From Guptibacillus hwajinpoensis (GTDB lineage Bacteria > Bacillota > Bacilli > Bacillales > Guptibacillaceae), in NCBI RefSeq assembly GCF_029277305.1, contig NZ_CP119526.1: 64,000 nt of DNA; one strand, written 5' to 3'. Below, in pieces: positions 57,587 through 64,000 of the stretch. The notes below the pieces were generated by a model that was not told the origin of the DNA, made no database searches, and was given only the letters and a program-made list of their open reading frames with translations. Both the position numbers and the translations under genes were made by a program. Every line of letters begins with the position of its first letter. Position 1 is the stretch's first letter.

Positions 57587-58746
57587 TATTTAAACTCAAT
57601 TGGACCAACATTCATCTCAAACGACCCATCTTGATACAAAAGTGGTGATCGCTCTGTTCCGCTTTTCGAATACTTCTCAACATGACTAACGCTCATATCT
57701 TGTGCATCCGTGAAATCAATTTTTGCGATAGCCACCCAATAAGCAAAGTTATTCTTTTCGAAAAGTGGTGAAGTTACGTTTTGTCCCATTTGATTATCTA
57801 CAACTGCCTTTGCTTTCATAGATTTAAAGCTGCCTATTCCATTCGAAACTGCGCTATACGCTGAAAACAAAACGTATTTGAGTTCAGAAGGTTTATGAAC
57901 AATAACCGTTTCCTTTCCTGCTCCCTTTGCATCTCCATCTAATGTGATATATGGTTGTTTATTGGCATGTCCAGGTGTCCGATAGTACACTTTTCCTTCC
58001 GTTCCATCTTTCAATACATAGAAACAGTACAGGTCTAAGTCTTTCTTACTTTTCCATTCAAGCGTAGCAACGACTTTCTCTGACTTTCTAATAGAGATCG
58101 CTTCTTTTTTCTTCAGAGTGACCGTTAATGGAACAACCGCTTCCTGTGTAGCCGCTACTGGTGCGCTTACCATTGATTCAAGGTGTTCCTTCTTTGTATC
58201 ATTACTCTCAACTTCTATTCCGAAATTCTCACATAGCGCCGCTAGTCCTCCAAAGAACCCACTACCAACTGCACTAAACTTCCAATCTCCATTATGTAAA
58301 TACACTTCACCTACTACAATTGCCGTTTCCTTGGTTAACTCTTCACCAAATGCAAACGTGACAAGGTTCTCTCCAGTTGCTTTATCTGCAATGCGAAGGG
58401 ATAAAGAAGACACTTGTCCGAAATTCTGGCCCTTTTCTTCACCTTCATGAATCGTTAACGTAAAGGCTACCTTCTGAGTATCAGGCGACATCTTTCTTAA
58501 TGAAAGGTGTGTTTCATTAAGGTTATCCCCCTGTTTAACTTGCTTCACACTTTGATCAACACTGACCGGCTGTCCATAAAATAAGAAACTTTCATCCCCG
58601 TTGCATCTATTTTCTTCATTTAATAGAAACGCAGCTGCGTCTATTTCTATTGGTTGATTATTATTTTGCCATTCTAGCGTTACAACGAGTTCTGATACGT
58701 TCCTCCCTTTAGTGATCGGAACTTTCTGACCTCTACTTACGTTCAT
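57586..58746 (-). CDS. TerD-family stress/tellurite-resistance protein, two-domain
   Basis: A 386-residue soluble protein. Residues ~1-185 form a TerD domain (RGQKVPITKG, VTLEWQ, VVGEVYLHNGDWKFSAVGSGFFGGL, which is the family hallmark). Residues ~205-386 form a second, more diverged TerD-like domain (VATLEWKSKKDLDLYCFYVLKDG). TerD domains bind calcium and are linked to tellurite, phage and stress tolerance. The partner ter genes are absent here. AGGAGGAGATCGA precedes ATG; monocistronic. Confidence 0.86.
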   Translation of the reverse strand: MNVSRGQKVPITKGRNVSELVVTLEWQNNNQPIEIDAAAFLLNEENRCNGDESFLFYGQPVSVDQSVKQVKQGDNLNETHLSLRKMSPDTQKVAFTLTIHEGEEKGQNFGQVSSLSLRIADKATGENLVTFAFGEELTKETAIVVGEVYLHNGDWKFSAVGSGFFGGLAALCENFGIEVESNDTKKEHLESMVSAPVAATQEAVVPLTVTLKKKEAISIRKSEKVVATLEWKSKKDLDLYCFYVLKDGTEGKVYYRTPGHANKQPYITLDGDAKGAGKETVIVHKPSELKYVLFSAYSAVSNGIGSFKSMKAKAVVDNQMGQNVTSPLFEKNNFAYWVAIAKIDFTDAQDMSVSHVEKYSKSGTERSPLLYQDGSFEMNVGPIEFK

Positions 58747-59065
58747 TCGATCTCCTCCTACCTAACCTGTTCGTAAATAGTATAGCTTATTTTGGTAGAA
58801 GTCGTAGTTTTAAAATAGAAATCGCACGGTATTCTTACAGATTTATTAAATGGAATTTCTTATATAATCACTCCATTATTTACATTTTAATGTTAATGAT
58901 ATGAAATTAAAAAGGTACTATGTCATGGGCTATTTGCATCATTTTATGCCATTGTATACGCAATACCTATCAAGTTATTACAAAATATGCTAATTATATA
59001 TAGGAAAGACTACTGATTTACGATTATTTATTTGTAAATTATTAAATTAAGAGGAGTGGTTACAA
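58747..59065 (+). other. Gap upstream of the type VII secretion operon
   Basis: AT-rich, no gene. It should contain the divergent promoters of the TerD gene (a TATACT on the minus strand near 58786) and of esxA; on the plus strand I see several TA-rich boxes (e.g. ATTATATATAGG near 58991-59002) but no unambiguous promoter. Confidence 0.4.
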
Positions 59066-59359
59066 ATGGCAGGTCAAATTCGCGTAACACCAGAAGAACT
59101 AGTAGCAATGTCCAATCGTTATTCAACAGAATCCGGTAGAGTGGGCGAGCAAATCGGAAACTTAGACGGAATGATTAATGAGTTGCGCGACATGTGGGAA
59201 GGTCAGTCTAGTGTTGCATTTAGTGAGCAGTATGAAGCTCTTAAACCTTCATTCCAGCAAATGCAGCATTTACTAGAAGAGATTTCTACTCAGCTTAGAA
59301 GTACTGCTAACTCTCTTGAAGATGCAGACGCACAAATTGCTAACCAAATTCGCGGATAA
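59066..59359 (+). CDS. esxA: WXG100 secreted effector/chaperone protein EsxA (YukE)
   Basis: A 97-residue helical-hairpin protein with the central WEG (WxG) motif in LRDMWEGQSSVAF and a C-terminal export-type region (LEDADAQIAN). It is the founding substrate of type VIIb secretion and forms antiparallel dimers. GAGGAGTGG precedes ATG. It is first in the yuk/ess order and is separated from yukD by a hairpin, often a means of making more EsxA than machinery. Confidence 0.95.
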   Translation: MAGQIRVTPEELVAMSNRYSTESGRVGEQIGNLDGMINELRDMWEGQSSVAFSEQYEALKPSFQQMQHLLEEISTQLRSTANSLEDADAQIANQIRG

Positions 59360-59376
59360 GCGATAAAGAATTAATC

Positions 59377-59403
59377 AGGAGCGCTTAACATAGCGCTCCT
59401 TCC
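59377..59403 (+). terminator. Intra-operon terminator-like hairpin after esxA
   Basis: AGGAGCGCT pairs perfectly with AGCGCTCCT, followed by TCCTT. The weak T-run suggests partial termination. Confidence 0.65.
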
Positions 59404-59419
59404 TTATGAGGTGAACGAA

Positions 59420-59662
59420 ATGTATATTGAAGTAACCATCGATCTCGGCCGTTATAAGAAAGATCATTTCATTGACCTAAGACTTTCAAACTATCACTCC
59501 GTTAAGAAGCTTATTGAAATAGTTTGCCAGACCGAAGAAATCAATACGCCTCCTAATCCAAATCAATGGATTCGGATTGTGAATAAGCACAAAATAGTAG
59601 CTGCTAATGAGCGTTTGATTGAAGCTGGTATTATGACCGGAGATCGAATTGAAATACTCTGA
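59420..59662 (+). CDS. yukD: Type VII secretion ubiquitin-like protein YukD/EsaB
   Basis: An 80-residue ubiquitin-fold protein (opening MYIEVTIDLGRYKKDHFIDL, ending GDRIEIL). It is an accessory subunit of the T7SSb machine. ATG 59420 is five bases after GAGGTGA; GTG 59411 overlaps the ribosome site. Lies between esxA and essB in the standard order. Confidence 0.92.
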   Translation: MYIEVTIDLGRYKKDHFIDLRLSNYHSVKKLIEIVCQTEEINTPPNPNQWIRIVNKHKIVAANERLIEAGIMTGDRIEIL

Positions 59663-59676
59663 AGGAGATCACAACC

Positions 59677-60921
59677 ATGTCCAATCAAGTGAAACCCTAT
59701 CTTGAAACACAAATAGATGCGAATATCTTAAAAGAAAAAGAAGCGATTACCTTTCTGTTCCAGAAAGAGAAAATCAAACTTGATGATTTATCAGAAATCC
59801 ATTTTCTAAGTCAGATCAATACAGGAATTCATAAAACGATTGAGATGAATGAAGATGAGGTAAGTATTCAGCACGAGCTTTTACCCTCGATAGCACCTTT
59901 TCCAATTAAACTGAAGAAGATGAATGAAAGCGATCGCCTTGCAAGTGCCTATCAACTTGTGCAGAAAGTAAAAGATCACCGCTACACACGTCTTCACTTA
60001 ATTGTTTGCCCTGATAACATTGTCATAGATCAGGGAATGACCCCATATTTCATGCATTTTGGGGTGAAGGAAAGCCTTCCTCCTTACGAAGATGAGCCAG
60101 AACGTATTCTGGAAGAAACACGGGCTACCGTTGCGACTATGATGAATCCTGAGCAATCATTCGAACAATATCTCTATTATTCTGAAACACTCACACTCTC
60201 CCCGGAGCTTAAACAGGTTCTACAAGTCAAAACACTAGATGAGCTACAGCCTATTATTCATTCCAGAATAGAAGAGTTACATAAGAAAGATTCAGAGTTT
60301 GTGAAGGTTAAGAAAAATAAATGGAAAACGAGCCGTTATGTGCTGCTTGGCATATCCATTTTCTTACTCCCAACTTTACTTTACTCTCTGTACTCGCTGT
60401 TCCTTCTTCAACCGAAGCAAGAGAGCATTGTACAGGCACAGGAGAATTTCTTAACAAATGAGTACAGTGAAGTTGTCAATTCTCTACAATCTTATGACAT
60501 TGAGGATATACCAAAGGTGACGCAGTATCAGCTTGCTCTCTCCTACATCATTAACGAGTCACTCACCGATGAGCAAAAAGAAAGTGTGCGAAACACAATC
60601 TCACTTCAATCTGATCCAAGATACTATGAATATTGGATTTATATTGGTAGGGGTGAAGCGGAACAAGCACTCGAAGTTGCACGTTATTTAGAAGATCGCG
60701 ACTTATTAATGTATGGCATTCTGAAACGTAAGGAACAAGTTAAAGCAGATTCAGATCTTGATAGTGAGAAGAAACAGCAGATGATTAACGATTTAGAGCA
60801 AGAGTTCGAAGAATATGAAAGAGAACTTAACGAACAGCAGGCAGAAGAACAGCCACAAGAGGATACGACAGAGGAAAATCAAAAAGAAGATGAAAACGAC
60901 CAGAAGAAAGATGACAAATAG
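59677..60921 (+). CDS. essB: Type VII secretion protein EssB (YukC)
   Basis: A 414-residue membrane protein. Residues ~1-212 form the pseudokinase-like cytosolic domain, one TM helix lies at ~220-243, and the extracytoplasmic part (~245-380) is helical, followed by a Glu/Gln/Asp-rich tail. This is the EssB/YukC layout; it dimerises and bridges EssC. GAAGGAG precedes ATG. Fourteen bases follow yukD, and essC starts 15 bases after its stop. Confidence 0.93.
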   Translation: MSNQVKPYLETQIDANILKEKEAITFLFQKEKIKLDDLSEIHFLSQINTGIHKTIEMNEDEVSIQHELLPSIAPFPIKLKKMNESDRLASAYQLVQKVKDHRYTRLHLIVCPDNIVIDQGMTPYFMHFGVKESLPPYEDEPERILEETRATVATMMNPEQSFEQYLYYSETLTLSPELKQVLQVKTLDELQPIIHSRIEELHKKDSEFVKVKKNKWKTSRYVLLGISIFLLPTLLYSLYSLFLLQPKQESIVQAQENFLTNEYSEVVNSLQSYDIEDIPKVTQYQLALSYIINESLTDEQKESVRNTISLQSDPRYYEYWIYIGRGEAEQALEVARYLEDRDLLMYGILKRKEQVKADSDLDSEKKQQMINDLEQEFEEYERELNEQQAEEQPQEDTTEENQKEDENDQKKDDK

Positions 60922-60936
60922 ATTGGAGGTGGAGAA

Positions 60937-63900
60937 ATGGATCAACTGTGGACTTTCTTTCGAGATACATATCAACGAGTTGATTTAGACGAGAGTTCAA
61001 ACCCTATTAGAATCGGATCAAGTACGAATGATGCCATAACAATTCCCACAGAACAGATGGAACATGTAACGATTGAATTTGTTAACGACGGCTATTATCT
61101 AACCGGTCAAGAGGAAAAGATCGTTGCATTGTTGCCAAATGAACGTACGTCCTTCCAACTTGGATCTGAAGAAATTGTTGTAATGGTAACATCTCAATCA
61201 CAGAAACAATCCTATTATATTGGTGACCATGAGGAGATTAAGGTTGGCAGAACGTTAACTGAAAGTCATGTTGTACTCAAAGCTCTGGAAGAGAACACCG
61301 GATTAGCGATCATCCGCAAGAGTAAACACTGGACACTTAAACCTTCAGGTCATTCACCTGTTTATGTAAATGGATCACTACTAACTAGAAGCACGGAATT
61401 GATGATTGGCGATATCATTTTCCTTCCTATGTTGACGTTTACTCTAATGGCAGACGATATGATAGAAATAACCTGTCCGGTAGAATTTGAAACATCTTTA
61501 CCAGAAGCGATCATTCCGACATCTGAAATGAAGAAGAAATACCCTAATTATCGTCGAACGCCAAGAATGATGTATGAACTACCAGAGGATAAGATTGATT
61601 TATCATTTCCAACGCAAGAATCAGAGAGAAACAATCGGAGTTTATGGATTATTATCCTCCCTCCGCTAATGATGTTAATTGTCATGGGGTTAGTTGCAAT
61701 CCTTATTCCAAGAGGTATTTTCATTCTTATTTCTGTTGTGATGTTTACAACGACTCTTGTTACATCTACTGTGCAATATTTTAAAGATAAAAGTCATCAG
61801 AAGAAATCCAAAGCACGGAAGAAAAGAATATACAAAAGGTACCTCGAGGATAAACGCCAAGAACTACACGAATTAGCTCAAAAGCAGCGGAAAGTACTAA
61901 CGTTCCACTTCCCTTCTTTTGAACGAATGAAATATTTAACGGAACAAGTTTCTGACCGCTTATGGGAGCGAAGTTTTGAGAGTCCTGACTTTCTTCAATT
62001 TCGCTTAGGTACTGGGACGGTCCCAGCAAGCTATAATATATCGGTCAATTCAGCAGATATGTCAACGCGAGAAATGGATGAACTTTTAGAAGAATCTCAG
62101 AATCTGAAACAAGTCTATAATGAACTCCATTCACTACCTATCACTGCCAATCTATTCCAGGGAGCGGTTGGCTTCATCGGTAAAGAAGCGGTAGTGAAAA
62201 ATGAACTTCATCAAATCATTGGGCAATTGGCCTTCTTTCATAGCTATCATGACGTCAGGTTTGTTTATATTTTTCATGAAGATGAATACGCAGATTGGGA
62301 ATGGATGAAATGGCTACCACACTTCCAAATGCCGAATTCGTTTTCAAAAGGATTTATTTATAATGAACAAACGAGAGATCAGCTACTCTCTTCACTCTAT
62401 GAAATGATCCGGGAACGTGATCTTGAAGAAGATAAAGAAAAGATACGATTTGCCCCACATTATGTCTTTGTTATATCAAATCATAACTTGATCTCAGATC
62501 ATGTGATTCTAGAATACTTAGAAAGTGAACATACTCATCTTGGTTTATCAACGATCTTCGTTGCAGAAGCAAAAGAGAGCTTATCAGATAATATCCATAC
62601 ACTGATTCGCTTTATTAACAAGAACGAAGGCGATATTCTGATACAGGACAAGAAAGCTACACAAATCTCATTCGAACTTGATGAGCATAAGCAAAATGGA
62701 AATGAACAATTCTCTCGAATGCTTCGCACGCTTAATCATCAGAGAGGTATGACGAATTCCATTCCTGATAAAGTATCGTTTCTACAAATGCTGAATATAG
62801 AGGATATTAATGAATTACCAATCTCACATAACTGGGTAACGAATCAATCGTCGAAGTCACTTGCAGCACCAGTTGGACTTAAGGGACGGCAGGATGTTGT
62901 AGAGTTGAACCTTCATGAGAAAGCTCACGGTCCACACGGTTTACTTGCAGGTACAACGGGGTCAGGTAAGAGTGAATTTCTACAAACCTATATCCTTTCA
63001 CTAGCTGTCCACTACCACCCACATGAAGTGGCTTTTCTGTTAATTGACTATAAAGGCGGAGGAATGGCGCAACCGTTTAAACAAATTCCACACCTTTTAG
63101 GAACGATAACGAATATTGAAGGTAGCGAAAATTTCAGTGCGCGGGCACTCGCCTCCATTAAAAGTGAATTAAAGAAACGACAAACGATTTTTGATCAGTA
63201 CGAAGTCAGTCATATTAATGACTACACAAAGCTATTTAAAAGTGGCGTAGCTGCCGAACCAATGCCTCACCTTTTTTTGATTTCAGATGAATTTGCTGAA
63301 TTAAAAACAGAGGAACCAGAATTTATTAAAGAGCTAGTCAGTGCAGCTCGAATTGGTCGAAGTCTTGGTGTCCACCTTATTCTGGCTACACAAAAACCAG
63401 GTGGCGTCATCGACAATCAGATCTGGAGTAACGCTCGTTTCCGCGTCGCTCTTAAGGTACAAAACATAGAGGATAGTCGTGAGATTCTAAAGAATGGCGA
63501 TGCTGCCTCGCTAACAGTTACAGGTCGCGCTTATTTACAAGTTGGAAATAACGAGGTGTACGATTTATTCCAATCTGCTTATAGCAGAGCAACCTATATG
63601 GAAGATACGTCAGATATGGAGGATGAAGTGGCTCTTGTTACTGATCTTGGTCTTGTTCCACTATCAGAACTATCTTCATCTAAAGAAAGCAAGAAAAAGA
63701 AACAAAGTGAAATTGAAGTGATTGTCGATAAAATTGTTAATGTTCAGCAAGAGCTTGGCTTGAATCGATTACCAAGTCCATGGTTACCACCCTTAGAAAA
63801 ACGATTGTATCGTCATCAATTCGATTCAGATCATATGAAAATCACTTTTGCCTTACTCGATGAACCCGAAAAGCAAGCACAGTCTCCTTATGAATATGAA

Positions 63901-64000
63901 CTAATAAAGGATGGAAACGTTGGTGTATTTGGGTCGTCAGGGTTTGGAAAAACGCAAACGCTCCTAACTTTATTAATGGGTATCGCATCAACGAACACAC
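60937..64000 (+). CDS. essC: Type VII secretion ATPase EssC/YukB, 3' end outside window
   Basis: The motor and central membrane protein of T7SSb. The frame is open from ATG 60937 (after GGAGGTGGAG) to the end, 1021 codons. Residues ~1-195 hold two FHA-like domains, ~236-275 two TM helices, and the first FtsK/SpoIIIE ATPase has Walker A GTTGSGKSE near 672 and Walker B LFLISDEFAE near 781. The second ATPase begins at GVFGSSGFGKTQT near 1000 and is cut off. Full-length EssC is about 1480-1500 residues. Confidence 0.95.
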   Translation, partial: MDQLWTFFRDTYQRVDLDESSNPIRIGSSTNDAITIPTEQMEHVTIEFVNDGYYLTGQEEKIVALLPNERTSFQLGSEEIVVMVTSQSQKQSYYIGDHEEIKVGRTLTESHVVLKALEENTGLAIIRKSKHWTLKPSGHSPVYVNGSLLTRSTELMIGDIIFLPMLTFTLMADDMIEITCPVEFETSLPEAIIPTSEMKKKYPNYRRTPRMMYELPEDKIDLSFPTQESERNNRSLWIIILPPLMMLIVMGLVAILIPRGIFILISVVMFTTTLVTSTVQYFKDKSHQKKSKARKKRIYKRYLEDKRQELHELAQKQRKVLTFHFPSFERMKYLTEQVSDRLWERSFESPDFLQFRLGTGTVPASYNISVNSADMSTREMDELLEESQNLKQVYNELHSLPITANLFQGAVGFIGKEAVVKNELHQIIGQLAFFHSYHDVRFVYIFHEDEYADWEWMKWLPHFQMPNSFSKGFIYNEQTRDQLLSSLYEMIRERDLEEDKEKIRFAPHYVFVISNHNLISDHVILEYLESEHTHLGLSTIFVAEAKESLSDNIHTLIRFINKNEGDILIQDKKATQISFELDEHKQNGNEQFSRMLRTLNHQRGMTNSIPDKVSFLQMLNIEDINELPISHNWVTNQSSKSLAAPVGLKGRQDVVELNLHEKAHGPHGLLAGTTGSGKSEFLQTYILSLAVHYHPHEVAFLLIDYKGGGMAQPFKQIPHLLGTITNIEGSENFSARALASIKSELKKRQTIFDQYEVSHINDYTKLFKSGVAAEPMPHLFLISDEFAELKTEEPEFIKELVSAARIGRSLGVHLILATQKPGGVIDNQIWSNARFRVALKVQNIEDSREILKNGDAASLTVTGRAYLQVGNNEVYDLFQSAYSRATYMEDTSDMEDEVALVTDLGLVPLSELSSSKESKKKKQSEIEVIVDKIVNVQQELGLNRLPSPWLPPLEKRLYRHQFDSDHMKITFALLDEPEKQAQSPYEYELIKDGNVGVFGSSGFGKTQTLLTLLMGIASTNT

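Noticed and set aside
60793..60975. Minus-strand hydrophobic frame antisense to essB
   Set aside because: It is the antisense of the Glu/Gln/Asp/Lys-rich EssB tail and has no ribosome site.

Overview
The window is a 64 kb piece of a low-GC Gram-positive chromosome, almost certainly a spore-forming member of the Bacillaceae. The evidence is Bacillus-type gene neighbourhoods (pckA next to ytlACD-like genes and ytkD; menF-D-H-B-E-C; ytxG-ytxH; esxA-yukD-essB-essC), a Spo0F phosphorelay protein, a YjcZ-type sporulation peptide, strong AGGAGG ribosome sites, frequent TTG/GTG starts and sigma-B-like promoters. The species cannot be fixed from the sequence; a marine or alkaliphilic Bacillaceae relative is a guess. 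No rRNA, tRNA, prophage, CRISPR array or intact transposase was seen.

Layout. 1-760 is a tandem array of six ~120 bp hairpin units whose arms differ in sequence but keep pairing. 1.1-9.0 kb: PEP carboxykinase, an ABC importer, a cation efflux protein, the Nudix enzyme YtkD, a lipoprotein and small stress/sporulation genes. 9.0-13.1 kb: a UvrD/YjcD-type helicase and several very small genes, three of them under 30 residues. 13.1-22.8 kb: menaquinone biosynthesis from chorismate to demethylmenaquinone (menF, D, H, B, E, C on the minus strand; menA and a MenI-like thioesterase on the plus strand). 22.8-32.3 kb: a small zinc-finger peptide, secreted nuclease, DUF3231 protein, a BmrCD-type heterodimeric ABC exporter, an orphan structured mini-gene, M42 peptidase, fructokinase and aldehyde dehydrogenase. 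32.5-41.5 kb: speD with an apparent AUC start, a large unknown membrane protein, proC, CapA-like protein, SDR, amidase, YuiD, an orphan structured transcription unit and a YfmL-type DEAD-box helicase. 41.5-49 kb: spo0F, stress genes ytxGH, an alarmone-hydrolase-like HD protein, an ECF sigma factor with a likely anti-sigma partner, and membrane proteins. 49.4-58.8 kb: proBA, an old-yellow-enzyme, membrane proteins, a 3D-domain wall protein, a decayed cydC-like fragment, an EamA transporter and a TerD protein. 59.0 kb to the end: a type VIIb secretion operon cut off inside essC.

How it works together. The men genes and menA/menI form one pathway feeding the respiratory chain. proB, proA and the distant proC complete glutamate-to-proline. 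Four candidate sigma-B promoters (before the 8911, 12030, 42250 and 43519 genes) suggest that several small genes belong to the general stress regulon.

Beyond genes, the window carries three repeat families: the tandem array, a GC-rich inverted-repeat element (four copies) and a second long-hairpin element (three copies plus a remnant). In the tandem array and the second family both hairpin arms change together between copies. The array also keeps unpaired bulges and loops constant while its helices vary, which is the pattern expected of a structured RNA and is the strongest candidate here for something undescribed. All assignments come from reading motifs; no database search was run.
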